Assembly: GCA_017619675.1 (NCBI GenBank)
Contig: JAFZRX010000007.1
Location: forward strand, 1 to 64,000
Reading direction: 5' to 3'
Origin: Bacteroidales bacterium
GTDB taxonomy: Bacteria; Bacteroidota; Bacteroidia; Bacteroidales; UBA932
Length of the DNA: 64,000 nucleotides
Positions 50,873 through 59,329 of this stretch are shown piece by piece; position 1 is the stretch's first letter, and each line of letters begins with the position of its first letter. The position numbers were made by a program, and so were the translations under genes. The notes beneath the pieces are model-generated. The model had not been told where the DNA came from. It worked only from the letters and a program-made list of their open reading frames with translations, and did not search any database.

Positions 50873-51961
50873 TTATTCTCCGGCTTCCTTGAGCCTTTCC
50901 GCATTCTCCGCAATCTGCAGCTGGTCTATGCACTCCTGGATGTCTCCGTCCATGAAGACAGGCAGGTTGTACATGCTCCAGTTGATACGGTGGTCGGTTA
51001 CGCGGCCCTGAGGATAGTTGTAGGTGCGGATCTTGGCGGAACGGTCTCCTGTGGACACCATGGTCTTGCGCTTTGCGGCAATGCCGTCAAGATACTTCTG
51101 GTGCTCAAGGTTGTAGAGCCTGGTACGGAGTTCCTCGAAGGCCCTGTCCTTGTTCTTTAGCTGGGAGCGCTCCTCCTGGCACTGTACCACCAGGCCTGAA
51201 GGGATGTGTGTGAGACGCACGGCGGAGTAGGTGGTGTTCACACCCTGGCCTCCCGGGCCCGATGCGCAGAAGAGGTCCAGGCGGATGTCATCCCAGCTGA
51301 GGTCAACGTCAAACTCCCCGGCCTCCGGGAACACAGCCACGGATGCCGCGGATGTCTGGATACGGCCCTGGGTCTCCGTCTGGGGCACCCTCTGGACGCG
51401 GTGGACGCCGCTCTCGTATTTCATTACGCCGTAGACGCCGTCGTTACCGCTAAGTTTGAAGACTATCTGCTTGTAGCCGCCGGAAGTGCCTGGAGCCTGG
51501 TCTGTAACCTCCAGTTTCCATCCTCTCTTCTCAGCGAACTTGGCATACATCCTGAAGAGGTCGCCGGCAAAGATGGCGGCCTCGTCGCCGCCGGTGCCGC
51601 CGCGGATCTCTACCATGGCGTTCTTGGCGTCGTCAGGGTCGGCAGGGATGAGCATGAGCCTGATGTCCTGCTCCATCTGGGGGATCTGGGGCTCAATCTC
51701 GTTTATTTCATCACGGGCCATCTCACGCAGTTCGTCATCCTTCTCGTTGAGAAGAATGTCCTTGGCGGATGCCAGGTCATCCAGCATCTTCTTGTACTGG
51801 TGGCCGGCCTTTATGATAGGCTCCAGCTCTTTGTAGTCCTTGTTCAGCTGAACAAACTTCTTCATGTCCGAAATCACGGCCGGATCGGACAGCTGCTCCT
51901 GGAGGGAGTTGAATTTATCCTGCAGACTGAGGACTTTCTCAAGTAATGAATTCTCTGCCAT
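50873..51961 (-). CDS. prfA: Peptide chain release factor 1
   Basis: 362 residues. RF1 reads UAA and UAG. The GGQ motif is in 'CASGPGGQGVNTTYSAVRLT'. The stop-reading loop is 'RVPQTETQGR', so the tripeptide is P-Q-T rather than the P-A-T or P-V-T usual in RF1; it is not the S-P-F of RF2. The length is typical. A LamG gene follows on the same strand. Confidence 0.95.
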   Translation of the reverse strand: MAENSLLEKVLSLQDKFNSLQEQLSDPAVISDMKKFVQLNKDYKELEPIIKAGHQYKKMLDDLASAKDILLNEKDDELREMARDEINEIEPQIPQMEQDIRLMLIPADPDDAKNAMVEIRGGTGGDEAAIFAGDLFRMYAKFAEKRGWKLEVTDQAPGTSGGYKQIVFKLSGNDGVYGVMKYESGVHRVQRVPQTETQGRIQTSAASVAVFPEAGEFDVDLSWDDIRLDLFCASGPGGQGVNTTYSAVRLTHIPSGLVVQCQEERSQLKNKDRAFEELRTRLYNLEHQKYLDGIAAKRKTMVSTGDRSAKIRTYNYPQGRVTDHRINWSMYNLPVFMDGDIQECIDQLQIAENAERLKEAGE

Positions 51962-51979
51962 ACTCTTCTAACAAGGGTG

Positions 51980-51987
51980 CAAAGATA
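51980..51987 (-). promoter_or_regulatory. Putative -7 box of prfA
   Basis: CAAAGATA on the plus strand gives TATCTTTG on the minus strand, 18 nt before the start at 51961. It overlaps the 3' gap behind tcdA. Confidence 0.5.
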
Positions 51988-51994
51988 ATAAAAA

Positions 51995-52720
51995 TTATCC
52001 TATTCCCACTATGTGCTTTATGGCCGTCTGGGCGCAGACGCAGCCAAAGACGGTCGGGAGGTAGGAAATTGTACCCACCTGGGACTTCTTGTTGCGGCTG
52101 GGCTCCAGGATCATGGCCTCCTTCTTTGGAACCTCAGTGGAGAAGACGGCCTGGAATCCCGTCCTGATGCCAAGACGTCCGAGGCGCTTGCGCAGCATAT
52201 GCGCAAGGGGGCATTCGTACGTCTTGGAGATGTCGGCCACGCGCACCGCGGTGGCGTCGAACTTTGCCCCGGCTCCCATGGAGGAAACCATGGGAACGCC
52301 CTTGGAGAGGCAGTATTGGATAAGGGCTATCTTTGGGGAGAGCGTGTCAATGGCATCCACCACATAGAGGTCCATGCCCGGAAAAAGGCTTCCGATGATT
52401 TCCGCAACGTTCTCTTCAGTCAGGAAATCATTTACCGTAAGTATGTCAAGGTCCGGATTGATATCCTTGAGCCTGCCCACCAGGACATCCGCCTTGGAAA
52501 GGCCAACTGTGGAATGCAGGGCCGGCAACTGACGGTTTATGTTGGATTCCGCTATGCAGTCAGAGTCTATGAGGGCTATGTGGCCTACGGAGGCGCGGGC
52601 GAGCATTTCCGCCGCCGCGGCTCCTACGCCGCCGCAGCCCACCACCGCAACCGCGGCGGCGCGCAGCCTGCCCAGGCCCTCCGGACCCACGAGCAGCTCC
52701 GTACGCTCAGTCCAGGCCAT
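51995..52720 (-). CDS. tcdA: tRNA threonylcarbamoyladenosine dehydratase (ThiF/E1-like)
   Basis: 241 residues. TcdA (CsdL) uses ATP to cyclise the t6A modification of tRNA to ct6A. 'AVVGCGGVGAAAAEMLARAS' is the nucleotide-binding loop, 'IALIDSDCIAESNINRQL' the conserved Asp/Asn/Arg site, and 'VVDAIDTLSPKIALI' a further signature. The length is that of the single-domain family. It begins 3 nt after the CoA-transferase stop, so the two are in one operon. Confidence 0.9.
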   Translation of the reverse strand: MAWTERTELLVGPEGLGRLRAAAVAVVGCGGVGAAAAEMLARASVGHIALIDSDCIAESNINRQLPALHSTVGLSKADVLVGRLKDINPDLDILTVNDFLTEENVAEIIGSLFPGMDLYVVDAIDTLSPKIALIQYCLSKGVPMVSSMGAGAKFDATAVRVADISKTYECPLAHMLRKRLGRLGIRTGFQAVFSTEVPKKEAMILEPSRNKKSQVGTISYLPTVFGCVCAQTAIKHIVGIG

Positions 52721-52723
52721 GTC

Positions 52724-54025
52724 TTAGATGCTGAAGTTATGATAATGGGGGCCGAAGCGCTCGAAAGCCTGCCTGTCAAGCATCTCCCTGTCGTCAGGAT
52801 GGGCGATGCTGATGAGCAGTTTGGCGCGCTCCTGCAGCGGGCGGCCGTACAGGTCAACGGCGCCGTATTCGGTGACAATCCAGTGCGCGTCCGCGCGTGG
52901 AGTCACCACCCCGGCGCCGGGGTTCAGTTCGGCCACGATCTTGTTCTTTCCCTTGAGGGTGCGGGACGCGAAGGCGGTGATTGACTTGCCTCCCTTTGAC
53001 ATTGTGGCGCCGCGCACGAAGTCCAGCTGTCCGCCGGTTCCGGAGAAGATGCGCGTTCCAATGGAGTCAGCGCTTATCTGTCCGGTAAGGTCAACTTCCG
53101 TGGCGGAATTGATGGCCTTCATGTGGGGATTGCGGGAGATTATCCAAGGGTCGTTGGTATACTGGATATCCTTCATGAGGACGCCCGGATTGTCGTTTAT
53201 GAACGAATACAGCTCGTTGCTGCCAAGGAGGAAGGAAGCCACCACGCAACCCTTGTCAATGGCCTTGTTGGCGCCGTTAATGACACCGGCTTTGATAAGG
53301 CGCATGAGCCCGTCCGCGAACATCTCAGTGTGCAGGCCAAGGTTCTTGTGGCCTGACAGCTGTGCGGCAAGGGCGTTTGGCAGGGCGCCTATTCCCATCT
53401 GTATGCAGTCTCCGTCCTCCACCAGGGCGGCGCAGTTGCGGCCGATGATTTCCTCAGTGGGCGTAGGCACGGCGAAGTCCTTGGTAATGAGGGGAGTATC
53501 GTCCTCTACCAGATAGTCGAAACTGCTTATGTGGATGAGGTCCCCGTGGGCGAAAGGCACGTTGGGATTGACCACCGCGATCCTCAGTTCCGCGCTCTCG
53601 ATGGCTGCGATGGAGCAGTCAACGGAGGTTCCCAGAGACACGTATCCGTTCTGGTCCGGAAGGGAAACCTGCACCAGCGCCGCTCCCAGCTTGATTACGC
53701 CGCTGCGGTACAGGGCCTGGCTCTCGCCAAGGTGTACCGGCAGGTAATCCGCATAGCCGGCGTTCACGTTCGCACGCACGTTAGGCCCTACGAAGAAACC
53801 CTGCTCCGTGAAAATACCCTCATACTTTGGCTCGGAATACGGCGCGGGACCCTCAGTGTGGAAATGGTGGAACTTCAGGTCCTTTACATCACCCGCGTCC
53901 GCGCGGCGGCAGAGTGCCTGGATAAGGATGTGCGGCACGCTTGCGACGCTGCTCAGATGGATGTGGCTATGGGATTTGATATGGCTGACAGCCTCGTCGG
54001 CAGAAACAAATCTGGTTGGATTCAT
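52724..54025 (-). CDS. Acetyl-CoA hydrolase/transferase family CoA-transferase
   Basis: 433 residues. The N-terminal and C-terminal acetyl-CoA hydrolase/transferase domains are both present. 'RIFSGTGGQLDFVRGA' is the CoA-binding glycine loop and 'VTEYGAVDLYGRPLQERA' the C-terminal signature; the catalytic Glu is likely in 'EYGAV' or in the 'EVDLTG' region. Members include 4-hydroxybutyrate and succinyl/acetate CoA-transferases; the substrate is not determined. A fermentation role would match the phosphate acyltransferase and acetate kinase at the right edge of the window. It heads an operon with tcdA. Confidence 0.88.
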   Translation of the reverse strand: MNPTRFVSADEAVSHIKSHSHIHLSSVASVPHILIQALCRRADAGDVKDLKFHHFHTEGPAPYSEPKYEGIFTEQGFFVGPNVRANVNAGYADYLPVHLGESQALYRSGVIKLGAALVQVSLPDQNGYVSLGTSVDCSIAAIESAELRIAVVNPNVPFAHGDLIHISSFDYLVEDDTPLITKDFAVPTPTEEIIGRNCAALVEDGDCIQMGIGALPNALAAQLSGHKNLGLHTEMFADGLMRLIKAGVINGANKAIDKGCVVASFLLGSNELYSFINDNPGVLMKDIQYTNDPWIISRNPHMKAINSATEVDLTGQISADSIGTRIFSGTGGQLDFVRGATMSKGGKSITAFASRTLKGKNKIVAELNPGAGVVTPRADAHWIVTEYGAVDLYGRPLQERAKLLISIAHPDDREMLDRQAFERFGPHYHNFSI

Positions 54026-54050
54026 CGAAGTAAAATTCTATATTTATGCG

Positions 54051-54058
54051 CAAATTTA
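54051..54058 (-). promoter_or_regulatory. Putative -7 box of the CoA-transferase operon
   Basis: CAAATTTA on the plus strand reads TAAATTTG on the minus strand, 25 nt before the start at 54025. It is 11 nt from the mazG start on the other strand. Confidence 0.45.
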
Positions 54059-54069
54059 AGAATTAATTG

Positions 54070-54861
54070 ATGCATTCAAAAGAAGAAAAGCTCCGCGCCT
54101 TTGAGCGCCTGCTGGACATAATGGACCAACTGAGGGAAAAATGCCCCTGGAACGCCGCCCAGACCATGGATTCCATCCGGCCCCTCACGGAAGAAGAAGT
54201 ATACGAACTGAGCGATGCCATAGTCAAGAAAGACAGCGCCGCCACCTCCGGGGAGATAGGCGACCTGCTCTACCATATGGTCTTCTACTCCCGCATAGCC
54301 CAGGAGGAAGGCTCCTTTGACATTGCCGATGCCATAAACAAGGTCTGCGACAAGATGGTTTTCCGCCACCCCCACGTCTTTGGCCCCGATGCCGGGAAGG
54401 AACTCACGGCAAAGGACATTGCCGATACCTGGGAACTGGTAAAGGCAAAGGAGAAGCACGGCAACAAGACCATAATGTCCGGTATACCGGACTCCATGCC
54501 GGCCCTCCTGAAAGCTCTCTCAATGCAGGAAAAGGCCCGCGGATGCGGTTTTGACTGGGAGAAGCGGGAGGATGTCTGGGACAAGGTCCACGAAGAACTG
54601 GGAGAAGTGGAGGAAGCCTGCGCAGAGGCTGATCCCGAGCATATGAAGGAAGAGTTCGGGGATCTGCTTTTCGCCGTAATAAACGCTTCCCGCCTCTACG
54701 GGATAGACCCTGAGGTGGCGCTGGGATACACCTGCTCAAAGTTCAGGCGCCGCTTCACATATCTGGAAGAGAACACCATAAAGAAAGGCATAAAACTGAC
54801 GGACCTGACCCTGGCCCAGATGGATGAGATTTGGGACGAGGGGAAGGCTAAAGGGCTTTAG
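54070..54861 (+). CDS. mazG: Nucleoside triphosphate pyrophosphohydrolase MazG
   Basis: 263 residues, a two-domain MazG. Each half shows the all-alpha NTP-PPase signature: 'KCPWNAAQTMDSIRPLTEEE' with 'EIGDLLYHMVFYSRIAQEEG', then 'EEFGDLLFAVINASRLYGID'. The E-E-x-x-E/D metal-binding Glu residues are visible in both. It hydrolyses NTPs to NMP and pyrophosphate, clearing damaged nucleotides and affecting ppGpp responses. The ATG at 54070 was preferred to the TTG immediately before it. Its last 14 bases overlap the convergent rsmD gene. Confidence 0.94.
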   Translation: MHSKEEKLRAFERLLDIMDQLREKCPWNAAQTMDSIRPLTEEEVYELSDAIVKKDSAATSGEIGDLLYHMVFYSRIAQEEGSFDIADAINKVCDKMVFRHPHVFGPDAGKELTAKDIADTWELVKAKEKHGNKTIMSGIPDSMPALLKALSMQEKARGCGFDWEKREDVWDKVHEELGEVEEACAEADPEHMKEEFGDLLFAVINASRLYGIDPEVALGYTCSKFRRRFTYLEENTIKKGIKLTDLTLAQMDEIWDEGKAKGL

Positions 54862-55396
54862 TCTCCGGTACAAAGAAGGAGAAGTGTACGCGCCCGTACA
54901 CGCGTTCCTTAACAAAATTAGGATGCTCCTTGAAGGAGTGTTCCGAACTGTGCTCCAGGATGAAATAGCACTCGGGGTGCAGTATGCCCGCTTCAAGGAC
55001 CTTGTCAGGCAGGGCCTGGAGGTTGTCCAGGGCATACGGCGGATCCGCGAACACAATGTCGAACTTCTCGCGGCAGAGGGGCAGGAAATCAAAGACGTTG
55101 TCCCGCACCATGGTGACATTGTCCAGCCCCAGACGCTGAGCCTCCGTCTTTATGAACGATGCGTTCTCCCTGAGCATCTCCACGCAGTAAACCTTTGCGG
55201 CGCCGCGCGAGGCGAACTCGAAGGCTATGGCGCCCGTACCCCCGAACAGGTCCAGGACCTTGAGGTCCTCGAACTCGTATTCGTTGTTCAGGATATTGAA
55301 AAGCCCCTCGCGGGCGTAATCCGTGGTGGGCCTTGCCTTGTATCCCGCAGGAGGGTTTATGGTGCGTCCCTTGAGCCTTCCGCCGATTATCCTCAT
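54848..55396 (-). CDS. rsmD: 16S rRNA (guanine966-N2)-methyltransferase
   Basis: 182 residues. It methylates G966 of 16S rRNA. 'RIIGGRLKGRTINPP' is the typical start, 'VLDLFGGTGAIAFEFASRGA' is the AdoMet-binding loop, and 'DIVFADPPYAL' the catalytic DPPY motif. It overlaps the upstream DUF3822 gene by 4 bp, an arrangement I recall as conserved in Bacteroidota. Confidence 0.94.
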   Translation of the reverse strand: MRIIGGRLKGRTINPPAGYKARPTTDYAREGLFNILNNEYEFEDLKVLDLFGGTGAIAFEFASRGAAKVYCVEMLRENASFIKTEAQRLGLDNVTMVRDNVFDFLPLCREKFDIVFADPPYALDNLQALPDKVLEAGILHPECYFILEHSSEHSFKEHPNFVKERVYGRVHFSFFVPETKAL

Positions 55397-55848
55397 AAGC
55401 GCTCCACGGATTTTACGTAGCGGTAAAGGGAAAGTTTCTCCTCACGCGTGAGCGGGGAAAGGAAATACACCGATGACATTTCCACGTTCAACTGAAGGGA
55501 CTTCATTACGCTGAAGATGAAGTACTCCGCCGTGGAGAAGGCTGGTGAGCGGAAGACATTGGCAAAGAGCAGCCTCTCCCCTTCCGCCACCGCCAGGTGC
55601 AGCCATCCGTCCTTGATGGAGGCTGCCACCTTGTAGTGCTCCGCGCATCTTGGGAGCGCCTTGAGCACGTTGTATAATTCCGGAACGTCCGCGCCGGCAT
55701 AGACCAGCGTGGATTCATACTGCGGGATTTCCGCAGTCCTTACTTTTTCCGAATCTTCCAGAGGAGCGACCTCAGAAAGAAAGCACCTTGGTCCTTTCTC
55801 ATTGCATAAACGAGTAGGCACCAAGGTGCATCTAGGTATTTGATCCAT
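55393..55848 (-). CDS. DUF3822 family protein
   Basis: 151 residues, soluble, no signal peptide. The pattern 'LVPTRLCNEKG', 'LVYAGADVPELYNVLKALP' and 'SVYFLSPLTREEKLSLYRYV' fits DUF3822, a Bacteroidota family with an actin-like or ASKHA-like fold prediction but no known activity. The gene order membrane protein, DUF3822 and rsmD suggests a small operon. The linkage to rsmD is the only clue, perhaps to ribosome maturation; this is inference. Confidence 0.8.
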   Translation of the reverse strand: MDQIPRCTLVPTRLCNEKGPRCFLSEVAPLEDSEKVRTAEIPQYESTLVYAGADVPELYNVLKALPRCAEHYKVAASIKDGWLHLAVAEGERLLFANVFRSPAFSTAEYFIFSVMKSLQLNVEMSSVYFLSPLTREEKLSLYRYVKSVERL

Positions 55849-55852
55849 AGGA

Positions 55853-56566
55853 TTACTCCCAGTTTCCTGCGTTGTTGTTAGGTGCGGTGATGCTACCTAC
55901 CTGGAGACCCTCATAACGGTTCATATCCCTCTGCTCTGCATCCAGGTTGATCCTGAGCTGGTTGTCAAGGCCCTTGAGAAGGGACTTGTAAGGTATCTTG
56001 GCCTCAAACAGAGGAACGGGCACACCTGATACGGTCTTTACGATTTCTTCCATGATAACCTTGTCGCCGTCTGAGAACGGGATGACGTCAAGTGTGGAAA
56101 CGTTGAAGTCAGGACGGTCATTGAAGAGGGTGTCCCTTACGGGGATCTTGTTGGCTACGGTGAATACCAGGTTGTTGTCTCCTGCGAGATATGCCTGGTA
56201 AAGGGCCTGGTTAAGGTCGTTGCCCTTGAGGTTCTTGAAGGAGGCTGACTTCTTTACAGCGTCTGTATGTGCAACTGCTACGGAGTCATCTGCGGAACCG
56301 ATCTGCATGATAACTGACATGTCTCCGGTGTTGTAGAACTGCTTGAGAGAGTCAATTGAAGGGGCGAATTTACCGGTCTCGCCTTTGTAAGCCACCTGAA
56401 GGGTACGGATGTCCTTCATCTGCTGGACTGCTACGGACTGACGGTAATCCTTTTCCTTATTGAACCTTACAGGCTGCATGATACTGTCAACGATAACATA
56501 CACGAGAAGGGCGATTAAGGCAGGAAGAACCAACCAAGTCAAAAGAGATTTTAATACCTTGTTCAT
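55853..56566 (-). CDS. Single-pass membrane protein of unknown function
   Basis: 237 residues with one N-terminal hydrophobic segment (about 8-29, 'LTWLVLPALIALLVYVIVDS'), no cleavage site obvious, then a soluble domain facing the periplasm. 'QQMKDIRTLQVAYKGETGKF' shortly after the membrane segment resembles type-IV-pilin-like or periplasmic helix starts, but I do not assign a family. The C-terminus is polar ('NRYEGLQVGSITAPNNNAGN'). It is the first gene of the operon with DUF3822 and rsmD. Confidence 0.75.
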   Translation of the reverse strand: MNKVLKSLLTWLVLPALIALLVYVIVDSIMQPVRFNKEKDYRQSVAVQQMKDIRTLQVAYKGETGKFAPSIDSLKQFYNTGDMSVIMQIGSADDSVAVAHTDAVKKSASFKNLKGNDLNQALYQAYLAGDNNLVFTVANKIPVRDTLFNDRPDFNVSTLDVIPFSDGDKVIMEEIVKTVSGVPVPLFEAKIPYKSLLKGLDNQLRINLDAEQRDMNRYEGLQVGSITAPNNNAGNWE

Positions 56567-56598
56567 ATTGTGTGTTTTATTTTGATTCTAAATCTTGA

Positions 56599-56606
56599 CA
56601 AAGTTA
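56599..56606 (-). promoter_or_regulatory. Putative -7 box of the membrane protein-DUF3822-rsmD operon
   Basis: CAAAGTTA on the plus strand gives TAACTTTG on the minus strand, 32 nt before the start at 56566. Confidence 0.5.
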
Positions 56607-56639
56607 TATAATTCATTTCTGAAATGCAATTATTCTTGC

Positions 56640-56647
56640 TAAATTTG
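56640..56647 (+). promoter_or_regulatory. Putative -7 box of the DHH-phosphoesterase operon
   Basis: TAAATTTG is a perfect match, 20 nt before the ATG at 56668. A TTTC at 56616-56619 lies 20 nt upstream as a weak -33 candidate. Confidence 0.5.
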
Positions 56648-56667
56648 CGCTGGAAATTTTTGGAAAA

Positions 56668-57729
56668 ATGCACTCGCTCACCCCTCAGAAGATAGCGGTA
56701 TTCAACTCCTTGATAGACAAAGCGGACGTGGTTTCAATAGTGACCCACGTGCACCCGGACGGAGACGCCCTGGGCAGCGGCCTGGCTTTCAAGCATTACC
56801 TGGAGCAGGTCCGCCGCAAGAAAGTGTTCTTCTGGTTCGAGGACAACTACAGCCACGGCCTGGATTTCCTGTTCACGGCCGGTGAGACGGAATACATTCA
56901 ATCCCTGAGGCAGGACGAGCGCAAATACCGCAAGGCCATGCAGAACGCGGACCTTCTCCTATGCGTGGACTGCAGCGGCATGAGCCGCACCGGAGACATC
57001 CAGAAAATCTTCCAGGGCACAAAGATGCCAAAGGTGCTCATCGACCACCACCTCTCCCCCGACGCCGGCTCCTTTGACCTGTGTTTCTCCGAAACGGAGA
57101 TCTCATCCGCCTGCGAGCTCTGCCTCCAGGTGCTCAAGGCCATGCCGGACATTGACGGGGATACGGCCAAACTGCCCATGCGCTGCCTCACGGCGCTTCT
57201 TACCGGCATCACCACGGACACCAACAACTTTGCGAACTCCGTGTTCCCCTCCACCCTCACCGCGGTCTCGGAACTGCTGGCCTGCGGCGTGGACAGGGAC
57301 AAGGTGCTGGAACACGTATACAACGAATACCCAGAAGGCAGGCTGCGCCTGATAGGCCACCTGCTGGACAAGGGCCTCACCATAACCCCGGAAGGAGTGG
57401 CCTACATGGTCCTCACCAGGAAGATGCTCCGCAAGTTCCAGATTGAGGAAGGAGACACCCAGGGAATAGTAAATCTGCCCCTGGCCATAAAAAATGTGCG
57501 CGTAAGCATACTCCTGCGCGAGGAAATCCGCCAATTCCGTGTATCTTTGCGTTCTAAGAAGGGAACTTCCGCCAACCGCTTCGCCGTGGAATACTTCCAC
57601 GGAGGCGGGCACGAGAACGCCGCGGGGGGCAAGCTGCTCATCCCAAGGGACATAGTCTTCAAGGGGAAGGCATCGTCCTACATAGAGAAGAGCGCCAGGG
57701 CCTTTTTTGAGAAGGAGGATAACCAATGA
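56668..57729 (+). CDS. DHH-family phosphoesterase (NrnA-like oligoribonuclease/PAP phosphatase)
   Basis: 353 residues. The N-terminal DHH domain shows 'IVTHVHPDGDALGSGLAFKH' (H29, D31, D33), 'LCVDCSGMSRTGD' and the 'LIDHHLSPDAG' DHH motif. The C-terminal DHHA1 domain ends with 'EYFHGGGHENAAGGKL', the G-G-G-H substrate-binding motif. NrnA-type enzymes degrade short RNA and dephosphorylate pAp; some relatives hydrolyse c-di-AMP or pApA. The first gene of a six-gene operon; it overlaps the next FKBP gene by 4 bp (ATGA). Confidence 0.92.
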   Translation: MHSLTPQKIAVFNSLIDKADVVSIVTHVHPDGDALGSGLAFKHYLEQVRRKKVFFWFEDNYSHGLDFLFTAGETEYIQSLRQDERKYRKAMQNADLLLCVDCSGMSRTGDIQKIFQGTKMPKVLIDHHLSPDAGSFDLCFSETEISSACELCLQVLKAMPDIDGDTAKLPMRCLTALLTGITTDTNNFANSVFPSTLTAVSELLACGVDRDKVLEHVYNEYPEGRLRLIGHLLDKGLTITPEGVAYMVLTRKMLRKFQIEEGDTQGIVNLPLAIKNVRVSILLREEIRQFRVSLRSKKGTSANRFAVEYFHGGGHENAAGGKLLIPRDIVFKGKASSYIEKSARAFFEKEDNQ

Positions 57730-58259
57730 GAAGGATTACCGCATTGATCGCCGCCGTCCTTCTTGCCGTATGCTGCGGCAAGGATGACGCGGGCTATTCA
57801 AACCAGGTAACCGATATCAACAATTATATCGACTCCCAACTCGAGTCGCACCCGGAATATACCGTAGAGCGGGACGGAGACATTGCCAGGCTCACGGTTG
57901 TCCAGGGAGAAGGCGGGGCCCTTGCTGCGGACGGACTGGTAAAACTGTTCTACGCCGGATACGTTTTTAAGAACGGCGTAAGCGCAGGCAACCTTTTCGC
58001 CACCAACCAGGCTGACATAGCAAGGTCCGCAGGCTGGCAGCTTACGGGCGTGGACTATGAGAGCGGCACGGTCCTGGACCTGAAGGACAAAAACGTACTG
58101 GAAGGCCTCAGGAAAGGCCTCAGGGGCGTGAAACCGGGAGAGGAGTGCTACGTCATGTTCCCCGCCAGATATGGCAACGGGAACAAGATCGCAGGCACGA
58201 TTCCTGCAGGTTCTCCCCTTATTTACAGGATTTGGGTAATTGACATAGAAAACGAATAA
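57726..58259 (+). CDS. FKBP-type peptidyl-prolyl isomerase lipoprotein
   Basis: 177 residues. 'LIAAVLLAVCCGKD' is a lipoprotein signal with Cys at about 16-17. One FKBP domain spans about 65-175: 'GLVKLFYAGYVF', 'LRKGLRGVKPGEECYVMFPA' and 'IPAGSPLIYRIWVID' are recognisable. Some canonical FKBP aromatic active-site residues look altered, so it may be mainly a chaperone. It should act in the periplasm on envelope proteins. It overlaps the DHH gene and is 8 nt before a second FKBP gene. Confidence 0.85.
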   Translation: MRRITALIAAVLLAVCCGKDDAGYSNQVTDINNYIDSQLESHPEYTVERDGDIARLTVVQGEGGALAADGLVKLFYAGYVFKNGVSAGNLFATNQADIARSAGWQLTGVDYESGTVLDLKDKNVLEGLRKGLRGVKPGEECYVMFPARYGNGNKIAGTIPAGSPLIYRIWVIDIENE

Positions 58260-58267
58260 GGCATTAT

Positions 58268-59326
58268 ATGAAAAAGAATCTGATACTGGTGCTCGGAATT
58301 GCGGCCGCCCTTGCGGCGGGCTGCGCCAAGAGTCCTAAAGAAGGCCCCAACGATGCGGAGATCCGCTATCTGGAAAGCTGGGTGATATCCCAGAGGGCCA
58401 AGCATCCTGAGTATCTGTGGAAGGAAACCACGCTTGGAAGCTATATCCTGGAAGACGAGCCAGGCACCGGAGCCATCATAGGCGACGCGGAGACCACTCC
58501 CTTTGTCTATATCGACTATACCGTGACAGACCTCAACGGCACAATCATAGCCACATCCAAAGAAAGCGTATCCAAGCAGCTTGGCACATTCGAATATGTC
58601 AATTACTACGGCCCGCGCGCTTTCTACCGCAAGACGGACGGCCTTTCAGGCTGCCTTGCAGGAGAAGACGAACTCTTCACCGGAATGAGGATTGGCGGTA
58701 CGCGCAAGGTTGTGGTCCCGGGCTGGCTGCTCACATCCTCAAGATATGACAAGCCTGCGGACTATATGAAGAATAAAGGCCAGGAGTCTTCCATCTATAC
58801 CGTGACCATGGTAGATTCCGCAGTTGACATAGGCAAATGGCAGACTGATTCCATTGAAGCCTATCTCCGCCGCGTACACCCGGACGCCTCCCTTGACACC
58901 ACGGGCAAATACGGCTTCTACTATTACCAGATCACCCCTCCCCTGGATCCTGACGAGGAGATTGGAGAATCCGAGAAAGTCTATATCAATTACACCGGTT
59001 TCCTGCTCAACGACCATATCTTTGACAGCACTGACGAGTATGTCTGCAAGGACAACCATATCAGCAAGAGCGAATACGGGCCGGTATATGTAAACTGGAA
59101 GAAACCGGAGGAATATACCAGCATAACCATGGGCTCTGAAGCCAGCAACCTCGTGGACGGCTTCACATACGCCCTGTCCAAGATGAAGAGAGGCGAGAAA
59201 GGCCTTGCCATCTTCTACTCCGTATGGGGATACGGCATCAACGGAAGCGAGCCTGTCATCCCGCCGCTCAGCCCCATAGCCTTTGAGATAGAACTCCTTG
59301 AAAAGGAAGAAGAAGCAGAGGATTAA
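58268..59326 (+). CDS. FKBP-type peptidyl-prolyl isomerase lipoprotein, two-domain
   Basis: 352 residues with lipoprotein signal 'LGIAAALAAGCAK' (Cys about 19). Two FKBP-like halves are visible: about 75-185 ('PFVYIDYTVTDLNGTIIATS', 'LFTGMRIGGTRKVVVPGWLL') and about 230-350 ('EKVYINYTGFLLNDHIFDST', 'VDGFTYALSKMKRGEKGLAI', 'PPLSPIAFEIELL'). It is likely a periplasmic folding factor. It is co-directional with the shorter FKBP lipoprotein, 8 nt apart, and with MATE, 3 nt downstream. Confidence 0.85.
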   Translation: MKKNLILVLGIAAALAAGCAKSPKEGPNDAEIRYLESWVISQRAKHPEYLWKETTLGSYILEDEPGTGAIIGDAETTPFVYIDYTVTDLNGTIIATSKESVSKQLGTFEYVNYYGPRAFYRKTDGLSGCLAGEDELFTGMRIGGTRKVVVPGWLLTSSRYDKPADYMKNKGQESSIYTVTMVDSAVDIGKWQTDSIEAYLRRVHPDASLDTTGKYGFYYYQITPPLDPDEEIGESEKVYINYTGFLLNDHIFDSTDEYVCKDNHISKSEYGPVYVNWKKPEEYTSITMGSEASNLVDGFTYALSKMKRGEKGLAIFYSVWGYGINGSEPVIPPLSPIAFEIELLEKEEEAED

Positions 59327-59329
59327 AGT